Below, piece by piece: positions 19,592-32,005 of a DNA stretch of 64,000 nucleotides; position 1 is the stretch's first letter, and each line of letters opens with the position of its first letter. Made by a program: the position numbers and the translations under genes. The DNA is from Daphnia carinata (lineage: Eukaryota > Arthropoda > Branchiopoda > Diplostraca > Daphniidae). Location of the stretch: the NCBI RefSeq assembly GCF_022539665.2, contig NC_081331.1, positions 10,013,534-10,077,533 on the forward strand, read 5' to 3'. The notes under the pieces were generated by a model. It made no database searches. It saw only the letters and a program-made list of their open reading frames with translations, and was not told the origin of the DNA.

Positions 19592-22500
19592 ATGAAACTC
19601 CTTGCACTCTTTCTCGGTATGTTATACGGCAGTTTTTTCAAACTTGAACGCTCATTTTTTTAGATCGTGTATTTAGTTGAAATTTAGAATATAGAAGACG
19701 ATTAAATTCTTCTATTGCTATTTCATGTCTTCCCATGATTTAGTTATTGCCGTTGGATGTTGCGCTGGAAAATCTGTTGAGGGCCCTCGTCGTGCTTTGG
19801 TTACCATCCAGGGAACTGGTGATGTTAGCGGCAAACTCATGATGGAACAGGCTTCCGTCAGCAGCCCAGTCAAGATCCGCGGTGTCATTTATGGCTTGGA
19901 GCCCGGTCTCCATGGCATTCATGTCCACGCTGGAACATCATTGGGCGTTCAGTGCGAAAATGTCGGTGAACGACTTTTCGATGCTGACAAGCGTGAACAC
20001 GAGAAATTGGCTGGCCACCTAGGCAACGTCAAGGTGATAATCCCTAAAACTTTAATGTGATCAAAGTAGTAAATTAAAATGTAGTGAAAATTTCTAATAT
20101 CATTCTTCACTTTGCTCGGAATAGTTTTGTATCAGCAGTAATTGTAATAATTGAAGACCACATCAAATACTTTTCTAGATTAAAAAATTAATGCAATTCA
20201 AATGTGATTTTCAATTTTAGACATTCTCGGGTGTGCCTTCTCGCACCGACATCAGCCTGATTTCCTCGTTGGTGTCCCTGTTTGAAGACCATTCTCGCAG
20301 TGTTTTGAACCAAGTTCTCGTCGTCCATGCTCTTCCCGATGATTTGGCCCTCGTCAACAAAAAAGTCAAGGATTTGCCTGAAAGCCACATTTTGGCTTGC
20401 GGTCTGATCCTCTCCAACAAAGTTGAGGCTTTCCAGTCCATCGAGAAGGAGTCTATCCTTTTGGGTTTGGAGGCTCCATTCCAAATCGGCAAGATCGAAC
20501 AACGCATCTTGAGTGGAGAACAATCGTGGGAAAATGTTCGCCATCCTCATTACGGAGCCACCGAAGGTCAGAAGGTACCCTCCAACTTGAATTTGGAAGG
20601 TATCGAACGCCCCACTAACGTCGATAGCCTGACCCTTGAAACTGCTGCCCCGACTCGCAAAGGTAAAAATATTATTCTATAACGATCTAGTACAAATTAA
20701 AACGGTGTTTTCAATTTATAGTCTGGATGGCCGGTTACACCTACGAATACGATTACGCCGGCTGGACCTCTACTGGTATCATGGGCATCAGCACCAAGGT
20801 TTCCGGTGGTTCCATCAAGGGACGTTTGACCATTGAGCCCGTCGATGAGAGCACCGCCGTTGTTGCTGTAAGTGGATACTTATTCAGTTTTAGTACTTTT
20901 ACTTAAGAAACTAATTCATGATTTTCGACTGTGTATATTTCCCCAAACTTAGCTGCTCGCCACCAAGGGCAAGCAATTCAACGAAGATGTCATGGAGAAG
21001 TACTCCGAAGTCGATCCCGGACAGGAAGTCCGCATCATCGACCAAGAACACCTCGAGAAGCCCTTCCAAGTCAAGTTCGTCTCCGGCAAGGTCTACCCAT
21101 CTTCAAATGAAACGAATTATGGTCACTTCAATAACGTACTTCTGTAGGTCGAGAGCGTCGCCATTGGCAAAGAAGAGCCCTTGTGGATCGTTAACTTCAA
21201 GCGCGCTTTGGCTGCCCAGATCCAGCTCCAGCTCGATGGAGCCTCTGGTGTCTTCCAACAGGGTGAATACGACAACTACTACGCCGAGAACACCGTCTAC
21301 CACGCCATGGAGGTATGATACTGTCAACTAAGTTCATCCAACGACAGGTGCTAATTTATTGAACACAATAGGGATGTGCTACTGGTGAATGCCAAACCTG
21401 GTACCACATCAGCCGTCTACCCGTCGAAGTTGTTGAGGCTGAGCCTAAACTTCTGCCCGCCCCCGAGCTCTGCCAGAACTTCCCCATCTACGAGATCGTG
21501 AAGAACCGCGATTTGGACAAATGCCGCATTCTGCCCATCTTCAACTACAACAGCAACCAGGGTCTGCAATGCAGCTTGGTCAACGGAGCCGGCTGCGAGA
21601 ACAAAATGTCGGTACTTGGATTTTCACAATAGGCTGGGCATAAGGATTTGTCTAGTTTTTTTGTGTCTTATATCTAAGTTTAAATATTGGTTATTCGATT
21701 GGCTCCCTCTAGCACTCTGACACTGTTAGAATCATCGGTTGTACCTCCACTGAGGGTCACTTCATCGTCCAGCGCGTCAAGTCCGTTGACAAGTTGGTCG
21801 TCAAGCCCTTCAGCTACGAGACTGAAGCCACCGAAGGTTTGACCATCCAGCACTTGACTTTGAAGTCTGCCACCCCCACTGGCTACTCCAAGTTGGTTTC
21901 CCGCATCTCCCCCGATGTCCACATCTACCAGACTTTGGCTTACTCTTATGACTCCGACTACAAGACCCAAGGACCCCTTATGGGCAAGCCTACTCTCCGC
22001 AACGTCAACTCTCCGATGGTCCTTGAAGTCAAGCCTGATATCCTTAAAAAGGAAGCTCTCCGTCTGCTTTCTGAAATCATCAGCGATGTTGAGTCTGAGG
22101 CTTACTACGTCGACCCCGCTACCAAGTACACTTCTGACAAAATCAACATGCTCCGCAGAGCTCTGGCTTCACTCGAATACAACGAGCTTATGGGTTTCGT
22201 TTCCCAGGTTTGGGAAAACAAGGAATGGAGCACCTCCAAGTAAATTTCATTTGTTTATAAAGCAACTGTAAAAAATTACTGATCCGTTTTCCTTTATAGC
22301 CAAATTGTTGTCGACGCTTTGATGCTTTCTGGCACCAACCCTTCTTTGATGTTGGTCCGCGAATACATCCTTAAGGGTAAGATCGTTGGTGAACAAGCCG
22401 TCCAGGCTATCTCCGCCCTCGTACCGATTGTTCAGACTCCCACCAAGGAGCTTTTGACCAGCTTGATGGTAAGAAATAGATTGACTAAAGATATTTTATC

Positions 22501-25500
22501 AATCCCATTACAGTGAATAAAATCTTTTCACCTCATTGCCAAAGGAACTTTTGAAGTCCGAAGTCGTTCAGAGCCACCGCCAGCTCAAGATCACCACCGC
22601 TCTTGCCGCTTCCCGCTTGGTCTACCAGGCTTGCGTCAACACCACTCTTGGTTTGAACATGTTCCCCAAGTTGGTTATGGGCGAGTTCTGCAACCCCAGC
22701 GACTCCATCGTCGCCAGCCAGTTGGTCCCTTGGCTCGCCGAGCAGGTTAAGGTTGCCCGTGACGCTGGAGAGCGCATGGCTTTCTTGACTGCTTTGGGTA
22801 ACATTGGCCACGAGATGATCGTTCCCTTCGTCAAGCCCTTCATCACCAGCTGCGAACCCAGCACTCACTACGAAAACGAATGGTACGAGCGCAACCAACG
22901 CGATCTAGTCTCCTTGTCAAAGAAGGAAATGAGGAAGAAGTGGTTGGAAGCCAAAAAGACCCTCAACTTGAAAAAATACGAACAGGAACAGGAAGATATG
23001 GTTTACTCCCAATCTGAGGACTGGGAAGATGAGGCTCTCTGCAACCTCGTCCGCACCAAGGCTATCTTCGCTTTGGCCACTTTGGCTGCTGAGAAGAAGG
23101 AGATCGTCGGTACCCTGCTGATGCCCATCTACTTCAACAAGGCTGAGGAAACCGAGGTCCGTTTGGCCGCTCTTTCCCTGCTCTTCTTCAGCAACCCTCC
23201 CCAGGCTTTCTGGACCCGCGTTGCTTTGAGCACCTGGTACGAGCCCAACGACCAGATCTCCCACTTCATCTACACCACCATCGCCAGCAAGGTCGCCAAC
23301 AAGAACCCCATCGACCGTGAGGTGACTGTCCGCGCTGAAGCCGTCATTGCATTGATGAAGCCCATGTTCTGGACTTCCCACGCTGCTCTCAACTACCAGA
23401 AGGCTGGTTACTCCGAGAAGACCCGTCTTGGTTACATGACCGAGACCGTCAACTTCCCCGGCTTCGAGTCCTTCATCCCCTCTCACCACTACAGCAGCTT
23501 GTCCGTCGCCATGGGCCCCTGGTTCACCAAGTTGATGGACTTCTCCATCGACAGCAAGCACGCTGAGAAGTTCATCGATCGCCTGTTGGGCAAGCCCGGA
23601 CTCCGCTTCAAGCAGAACAAGGACGAGTCTTCCATCATCAGCCCCGAGTTGGAGAAGATCCACAATGAGCTGAAGATTGAGGCCCGCGCCACTGGCCAGC
23701 CTGAGCTCTACATCTACTTGAACTTCTTGGACAACTACCAGCGTTTCTTCACCATCAACCCCCGCACCATCATCAAGATGATTGAAAAGCAGATCCTGCA
23801 ATCAGGCTTCCGCGAGAACGCCGGTAAATTGGATATCAACTTCCATAAATTCCTGCCTCTTTTGGACTCGTTTGTCCGCGTTCCATCTGCCATGGGTTTG
23901 GCTTACACCTGGACCAGCTACCACACCGTTTTCGTTTCTCTTAAGTCCAAGATTGAGGGTGGCTTCTCCATGTCTTCCTTGAACGCCAAGTTGGAAGGTG
24001 CCTTGAAGCCCGTCATCGTTTCCAAGATGACCACCCGCCTGATGGTCGAGACTCCCTTCACCCGCTCTTACCCCACCACCGGTGTTGACTTGGAATGGGC
24101 CGTCGCTCTGCCCGGTCTCTTCTCCGTTGAGGGTGACTGGAAGACTGGCAAGATCCAGACTTCCTGGGAAACCTTGGGCGAGAAGCTCCGCATCGTCAAG
24201 CACTCCGTCGTCCCCTTCACCACCATCCGCAAGATCACCGACTTCACTCCCGCTATCCTCCTCTCCGAGACCAAGCGCATCTCCTGGACTGAAGAGCCCA
24301 AGGAGGTATGATCGCTTTTCATTTATTCCATAATTTAAATTATTTCGCAAACAAACATTTACAACATGTTTTTATAACATTAATAGAACAAGATCACCTT
24401 CGGTGAGAAACAGCTCGGCATGAACTTCGTTTTTGTTGAACGTGGTGAAACCTTGGCCCTTGCTCAGCCATTTGTTTACAGCAAGGACTGGTTCGGTACC
24501 TTGGCTTTTGCTGCCTCGCCATCCACCCTTCGCCAGCGCGAGTGGAGCTTGTACCTCGACAATGCCTCATCTGAGACCAAGGCTATTAAGACCATCATCT
24601 CTATCTGTAAGTAGACTGAACATGAGAAGTTAAATATGCTTTGTTTTTTTTTCATGCCTACTACGTCTCTAAAATAATTTCAAAATTCATTAGCTACCAA
24701 GTCCGACTCCAAGTTCGAATCTCCCCTCGCCGGCCATCTCCACGCCAAGTCTCTCTTCGACACCATCTATGGTGACAAGATCAAGAGCAAACAGTACTTA
24801 AAACAGCAGGACAGCCAATGGGAATCGCAGAAGTTCCAACACGTCTTCCAAACCCTGACCAACCCCACCGGATATTCTTTGGATTTCACCGCCGAACTTC
24901 TCCCCAAGTCTTCATCGATCCAGGCTCGCCGCATCGGCTCCTCCATCGTCTACGGCATGGACGGAAAGTCCCACCGTGGAAGTCTTATGGTTGAGAGACG
25001 CGATGAAGTTGAAGGCCAGAACAACTTCGTGCTCTGCGCCGAAGTTGACGCTCAATTCCCCGATAACTTGGTTTTCAAACGCAAAGAACTGATCAAGGAT
25101 GAAACTGAACGTCGTTCTACCATCAAGATTGGCTTTGGAAAGTCTTGCACTGAGGACCGCAAGATTACTGTTGCTGTACGCTTTTCAGTTTGAATGTATT
25201 CCTACGACACTATTTAAAAAAATTTTTTTTTTTAGACCACCTGGACTCGCAGCGAGGAAGACATCTCTCCTTCCCTGCGCAACCAATGGGAAAAGACCCA
25301 GTGCCAGAAACAGGAAACTTTGGGCCGTGGTATGAGCGATGAATGCATTGCTGCTCGCCGTCTGTCTTCAATCCTGAACAAGGCCATCATGACCATCAAG
25401 TACAACGAGGTAGTACCAAGCAATGAAATATTGAAGATCAGAATGTTTGTATAACTACCATACTGCACTTTCCTAGATGCCCGCTCTTGTTCGCAATGCC

Positions 25501-26959
25501 ACCATTAAGGCCTCCAACCTCGTCCGCCACTGGTTGGGTCCCTACATGTCTGACAACCAAGTCGAAGTTATGAACACTCAGAACCAGATCACCGTCGAGA
25601 GTGTCTACTACCCGTTGGCTGGATCCATGGATGTTAAAGTGTTCAAGCCTTACTCCAATGTTTTCTTCCGCGGAATCGAAATCCACCCCGTTGCTGAAGT
25701 CGTCTTGCCCAAGCGTATGGCTGTTCCCCGCTCTGTTTTGGCTGCCCCTGGTAATTTTGCTAAAACCCCACTGACAAACACTATTACCATTTGTCTATTT
25801 TTTCGTACAATCAAGGTGTGTGCTTGATTGGTTCCGAGACTGTCACCACTTTCGATGGTCTTTTCTACAACGCCTCCCTCTCCGGATGCGATCAGGTTTT
25901 GACCAAAGATTGCTCTGGCCGTTACAAGCTTGCCGTCCTCTCCCGCGTTGAAGGAAATCAGAAGGTAAAAGCAATCGATCAGTTTTTGCTATTGTATTAC
26001 TTATATTTTATTTTTAATTCTAACGGTTCAATTGCTGCTCCAACAGATCGTCACCGTCTTGTTGAACAAGGAAAAGATCGAGGTCTTCGCTGCTCAGCAG
26101 AAGGTTAAGGTCAACGGTATGGAAATCTCCATCTCCAGCCAGTCCTACGTCGTCAAGAACGCCGAGAACCAGATTTTGGCCGTCATCAAGAAGACCGCCG
26201 ATAACTTCGTCGAAGTTGATTCTTCCGTCTCCCACATGATCCGCGTTTTGACCGACGCCAACGAAGTCGTTGTTTTGGGCTCTCCCATCCACCGCGGCCG
26301 TCTGTGCGGTCTCTGCGGATCTCAGACTGGCAACAAGGTCACCGATCTGACCGGACCCCGCCAGTGCTCCATTCCTCGTGACTTGATGGATGTCGCCTAT
26401 GAGCTGAAGCACCCCGCTGGATGCAAAAGCGATATCTCTTCCAGCGATGTTGCTGAACTCCGCCGCATCCAGGAGGAATGCTTGAAGGAGAAGTCTGAGA
26501 CCGTCTTCGGCATCAGCGACGTCACTCCTTTGTTGCCCAAGTTCCAGCAAAACATCTTGTCCAGCCAGACTTTCCGCCGCCCTTCTCAGTGGACTGTCTA
26601 CCGTAACAAGATGGTTGTTCAGGACAACAAGCGTTGCTTCTCTACCGAATCTGTCCCCAAGTGCGCTGAGGGTACTCGCGCCCAGGAGACCGTCGAGAGG
26701 AAGGTAAAGTATATTTGCAAAAACATTTCTTCAAGAGGAAATGACCTGAATGCATTCAAAAGCCGTTAGTTCCCCTGTCAATGTTCTAATTATGAATTTT
26801 CTTTTGTATTCATAGTTGGGATTCCACTGCATCCCCAAGAACGTCTTGTCCGAGAAGCTGAACGAGGAGTTGTCTCGCCGTCCCCTTGATGAGCTGATGG
26901 GCAAGCAAGTTGACACTACCCGTGTCTTTAATGTTCCAACCTTGTGCATTCCTTTCTAG
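19592..26959 (+). CDS. Vtg: Vitellogenin B with N-terminal SOD-like domain
   Basis: Yolk precursor, inverted paralog of copy A. Exons: 19592-19616, 19744-20033, 20221-20662, 20722-20867, 20953-21090, 21148-21312, 21372-21611, 21713-22239, 22300-22468, 22545-24305, 24387-24606, 24694-25175, 25236-25409, 25477-25750, 25816-25964, 26047-26703, 26816-26959; about 2000 residues. Signal peptide (cleavage near Cys-Cys-Ala-Gly), SOD-like domain, lipoprotein N-terminal domain from about 253, DUF1943-type region, VWD domain with CGLCG at about 1821-1825. The SOD-like domain keeps HVH (68-70) but lacks the other metal ligands (HLGN where active enzymes have DLGN). Intron 9 ends in an unusual AAAG acceptor, where copy A has a normal ATAG. 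The cladoceran SOD-vitellogenin fusion is established in Daphnia magna; which of its named genes this corresponds to I cannot tell. Confidence 0.96.
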
Positions 26960-29261
26960 ACTTCACAACTAGGACAAAAAAAAGAATGTAGTGGTAGTAG
27001 ACCTCTAGGTAGCATAGAAAATAATATTTACTTAATGTCAGAATTGTCTTAGAAATGTTGAGAACGCAAAATAAAATAATATCAAGTATAACAAAGAGAA
27101 AGTGTCAATGGTCTAACTTGAGATTAGTACTTCTTTCCTATGGAAAACCTATGGAAACATTGAAGACAGCAAAGCTCACGGTCTTCTGTGTTTTGAATAA
27201 GATGCAAAACATCCTTAGGAAGAAACAAAATATAAAAAAACAAACAAACAAAAAAACAAGCTGATTAACAGTTGTACCTTTAGAAACGGGCAGAACTGCC
27301 CAACAGCTGGATAGGAGAATATCTGCTAAAATGGAAGATCAATAGACCACACCGATTTAAAAATCCGTTTCTCATCCCAATACATTTCTAGCAAAGTGTG
27401 ACGTTCCACTGAATGCGGCTATTTGTTTTAAAATAATGGGCACAAAAAGAAACATTAAAAAAGTCCGTAAACTCGTTTTACATTCAACAAAAGCTGTGAG
27501 CTATACAATACCAAAACAGTTTATTTCGGTATGGTAGATTGGTAAATTATGTTTTAGCACCAATTCGCGTTTTAGTCGTCAACAAATACACCTGCACACA
27601 AATGCGCCTGCAATAACCTACATTGAAAACAATAGGTTTATACTGTTGTATTTATGGAAATGAAAGTATACACCAGCAATCAACAAACGTTGGGGCGAGA
27701 GAAGGGAGAGAGATAGATAACACATCCGTAGCAACCATTTAAAATGCTTTTGTATGCCTTCCTCCGGGGCTACAGGAAGAACGATTTCTCTTCTTTCGTT
27801 TGTTTACTGTTACCGTATACGTGCATCTTAGTTCTTAAACAGGGAAGTGAGGGAGAATGTAGGTCAGTAAGGCGCGCTAGTGCATCCATGCGTAACATAC
27901 CTGTGCCAGCGAACCGAGTGTAATATATTTGACTACATTTTAATTTGCTTTGTTAGACGCCATTTAGCATACATCAATGCCTTCATCTCTGTGGCACTCT
28001 GAAAAACTCAATGTACGAGAAATGAAACGATTGCACGTTAACCTCATTGCCAACCTAATTGTAAAAATCCGAAATGTTGTGGAAATGCCATTAATTTTGT
28101 TCATATCCGTTAAGTTCCAATTTTCGAAATCCGGCCAAGTCACGCGCACAATGGACGGCTCTTTCGAAGTGATGTCATGTTGTATAGCGTTTTTTATTTC
28201 CAGTTGTGTGTACACCCAGTGTCCATCGAAAGATGACAAAATTGGGTCAGTGCCCTAAAAGTGAGTCAGACAGCAACTACCGCCTGCTGTTGCTGCTTTT
28301 TGAGATTGAGGCAACGACTGTGAGTTTCTCTTTAGACTTCCTGGCGTTTGATATTTTCACGGGAGAGTGCTAGTCTTGTACATTCACAATAACAATTTTA
28401 CGGTTTTCGGTTTACTCTTGGTGATTAGTTGCTTCTTTCCACACCCCCTCAAGTTCAAGGCTTATTTTGTACCAAACTTACAAGTGAGTTAGTCGTTGAT
28501 TACACACCGGGCAGTTTGGACGCAGCTTAAAACTAGTGGTAGAAGTCGCTAGACCATTTCGAACATTAGCAATTGCTGAAAAGGATCAAAGTTTTCAAAG
28601 GCCAAAAAGTGTCTGTGCGGTTCCATACGGAATATTGATCAATGTGGACAAATAGAACGAAAAAACAAAGAGAAAAACCGATAGAGGACTAAATTGTCCA
28701 ACGGTAAATTATCGCAAGTTCTTGTCTTCTTTTTTTATTTTACTAACAGTATTCGAAACGGCTACGGCATGAGGCCGATCAGACCGGTCGCAGAGCACAA
28801 AACGGTAACATGAATAACTTGACTGTTCTTTTTTCTTTGCTCCCTTTGTTGACACAGTTGCATTTCTTATTGAAAACTGAGTTCTTATTGGTTCCGATCG
28901 GAAACACCGAGTGTGTTTAATCTCAGTGACAGTGTAAACATGAAGCCAGTACATAGCAGTAGCTGGTAGCTAGCTCACTTCGCTAAAGTACAAGAACATC
29001 TTTGTGGTTGCTTGATTACCTTTATATGTGTCTAACGTCATTTCACTTTTATCCTGCCATCAAAGTGCCAAATTCGCTTAACCACTGCAGTTTATTTCCA
29101 AAAATAATTGTCATTCTCATTACTGTAGATTCAATTTCCCTGCAGGAAAACCATTTTCGGAAACAAATACCGACAGCATTCAACGTGTAAGGTATTTTCA
29201 AATTAGTTTTATTTATTATAACCGCTTCTTGTTCTTATTTTAAAATACCGTTACAAAGAAA
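26960..29261. other. Intergenic: vitellogenin B 3' UTR and upstream region of the next gene
   Basis: A 2.3 kb gap. AATAAA motifs near 27070 may end the vitellogenin B transcript. Opposed open frames at about 27964-28258 look like chance overlap. The last kilobase may carry a noncoding 5' exon and promoter of the secreted-protein gene, but no splice or promoter motif is decisive. Confidence 0.4.
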
Positions 29262-31108
29262 ATGGGACGGCTTTTCGCGGTGTTCTTGCTGTTTGCCATT
29301 TTCAACTTACCAGCGTTGACTGCTCACCCACTAGACATACAGGTTGGCATTGATCCAAACCGACCATTGGCCTTGTATGAGGGTCCACAAACATATCGCC
29401 GCGATGCGCGTGGTCGACCTTTCAAATCTATCATCCTGACGTCTTCCAAGTTATTTGGTATTGGTAGCAACTTGCTGCGGGATAGCTCGACATCTTCTTC
29501 AACTACCGCGACAACAACAACCACAACAACGACTCCGCCACCACCTCCACGAAGTCCATTAAATGTTGGTCAACGACTTAAGCCATTCGTCGTTACATCG
29601 AAACCTTTCGGTTTCGCCAATCCCGCTAGCAACTTGTTGCGTGAAAGCACTACAACTTCTACAACGACTCCTTCGCCATTCGCTGACAAAGCCACACCAA
29701 CAATTCCGTTTTTCAGCATATCGTGTACTGTGGGCAGTTCTTGCTCGCAGATTATTTCAGCCCGTCAGACCCAAACGGCAAAGCCAACTTTCAAACCTTA
29801 TACAAAAGAAGAAATAGACAAATTCAAGGGGGGTTTAGGCTCTCGCTTCCCACCCAAGATTGGATCTTCTTCCGTGAATATTCAAAGCCCAAACGTCAGC
29901 ACAACTGAAAAACCATCCACTGAAAAGTTAAATAGTTTGTGGAGAATTAGAACAACATTGCCACCGGTCCCTACTATCACATCTTCCACAACAACGATTA
30001 GGCCAAATCCAGTCAAAAGTAAACCGGCCGACAATTGGAGCAGTGGATGGAAATGGCCAGCCCATATCGAAAGCGCTGCGTCTGAGAATCATAAACAAGA
30101 CGAAATCGAATCAAGCAATCAACGGGTGGAATCAGGGACGTCTGAATGGGCTGCGGTTAAGCCATCCTCGCAAGGTCAGACAGGCTTCTCTGTACACCCT
30201 GTTCGAACAAACATTTTTAGCGCAAAACCATATTCTGCGAAAGAAAAACATGATTACGTTAAAGGCAGTTCTATTCTGCATAGGCCAGAAGGAAACATGA
30301 AAATACCAGCCACAGCTGGAAGTAATCATGCAAGCTGGCTTTCGTTGCTGGCTGCGTCGCTGAGTGTTTTGCATAACCAGAATCATTCGCAACGACCACA
30401 CTCACATCTGCAAGAAACCAGAACTCCTCCTCCTCCTCTTCCTCTTTCAGAACCTTTTCCAATGAAGACTACTAGCAGACCGTTCAAACTACGACCGGAT
30501 TCATCTGTTGCCCCAGTTGAGCAAGATAGGTGGCATTCATTAGCTTTGACCAATAAGGAAGAGGAAAATTCGTTGATTGAGCCAAAAAAGCCATCAGGAG
30601 TAGTAGGATATTCCATATCGTTGCCGGAGAAGGAGGAGGATTATCGGCATCACGAAGTCATTTCCAGCAAGGGAAACAAGATTTCACTTATCACAGGAGC
30701 ACTGAATCGTAACAAGCAAACCCAAAATCCTGTGAAGGCAGTACAAAACAACCAACACAAAGCTAATAGCGCTAATCTTCCACCTGAGGTTTCGGTACGG
30801 TTGAATAGTGGAACACCTGTGTATGATTTAAAACATTTCGTGTTAAGTATTTAAAATTCTATATTTAGGTATCGAGTCACGTAATAGGATTGCGAATCAA
30901 ACCCAAATCACTTGGAGGAACCGCTTTTATCGAACACGTACAAGGGACGGCTTTGGAAACCGACGGAGAAAATGTTAACCTGAGCGATTTAATAATGAAA
31001 CATGATCTTCCCCAACGTCCAGCTCGATTTTTGCCGCACAGACAACGCAGCTTCGTTACGTTTGATGAAAAATCAGGATGGCGGCCGGTACGCTTTCCTA
31101 ACGCTTAA
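29262..31108 (+). CDS. Secreted Thr/Pro/Ser-rich protein, function unknown
   Basis: Two exons: 29262 to about 30794, and 30869-31108, giving about 590 residues. The first donor could be at 30789 (GTTTCG) or 30795 (GTACGG); both keep the frame. The N terminus is a clear signal peptide (hydrophobic run ending Leu-Thr-Ala-His). Then come threonine runs and a proline stretch (about 70-95), a second threonine cluster, and long low-complexity sequence typical of O-glycosylated extracellular proteins. The C-terminal exon is more ordered and charged. There is no membrane segment and only few cysteines. I do not recognise a family; a cuticle, mucin-like or matrix role is possible but unsupported. Confidence 0.75.
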
Positions 31109-32005
31109 GTATCACACGGTGAAATGAATCATTTTGAATTTTCTTTTTAAACGATGCGATAATTTTATATGGACTGTACGTGGTTTTATTCGTTTACTAT
31201 GTCTACCTGCCGGTCCGCAAATATACACTTGGTCGAAAACCAACAATATAAAGTGGTATTGCTATTCATTCTGAGTTCAATTTCTCATTTACGGTTTTCG
31301 CTATTGCCATTCTATTGTTATGTAGTCGTTGGGGGGTCTGGGATATAATAGGTGCAATGTACAGTATTTAGAATACGGTACTCATTCGAAGTATAATGCA
31401 TCAAAAAAAAATTACAACTATTCGGAAATGAAACATCTGTAACGATGCCATAAAAAGATGGAAGGGTTTAAGGGTGGGGAGAGAGCCAAACAGAGGGCCG
31501 AGATAGTCCTATTGGGATGTAGCAGTGTTAGGAATAATGTTTCTAATATTTGTTGCGATTGTAAGTGGCACTGGACTTTCCTATGTAGTGTTCCTCGAGA
31601 TTTGGTAGTACTTTGTAACAGGTAAAAGTGTGTTTCCATTTCTAAAATTGGGCCAGAAAGACCACCAGAGACTAATACGAGGCTGTTTGTTCTCAACACC
31701 TAATGTTGCGTGACAACGGCGATTTCAACGAGGCCGTAGAAATCGGCATTAACATATAAACAGGCCGACAATAGCATCCCTCCGGTTACGATTGCTTTTG
31801 CAATATGCTTTTTCCGATCTACTTAACACGTCTATAGTAAGCATATTATATATAGAGACTAGGCCGGATTGAACAGCAGCTCAAAAAACACGTGAATAAC
31901 CGTTTTTCCTTTTCTGATATGTGTAAACAGCACAATAATGGAATTACACAGAAACACTGAAGCATTCTGACAAACTTTACATACAACAATACAAGTTAAT
32001 TTATT
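31109..32005. other. Intergenic between convergent genes
   Basis: Holds the 3' UTRs of the secreted-protein gene (+) and GLE1 (-). The GLE1 stop at 32006-32008 is followed on the minus strand almost at once by AATAAA (32005-32000). Nothing else is recognised. Confidence 0.45.

Larger units (their letters stand above)
9958..26959. repeat. Large inverted repeat formed by vitellogenins A and B
   Basis: The two genes are head-to-head near-copies: arms 9958-17188 (minus) and 19592-26959 (plus) around a 2.4 kb spacer. All 17 exons match in order and phase, and most exons match in length: exons 4-9 and 11-17 are the same length in both copies, exons 2, 3 and 10 differ by 6-12 nt. Several introns are identical or almost so (introns 3, 4, 5, 7, 13), whereas introns 1, 2, 6 and 16 differ, so similarity along the arms is patchy. 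Confidence 0.9.

Noticed and set aside
22917-23801. A 294-codon minus-strand frame opposite vitellogenin B exon 10
   Set aside because: Same antisense shadow as in copy A; the sense strand carries the conserved vitellogenin exon.
27964-28258. Opposed open frames of about 90 codons in the gap after vitellogenin B
   Set aside because: Both strands are open over the same interval, neither resembles a family, and no flanking exons were found.
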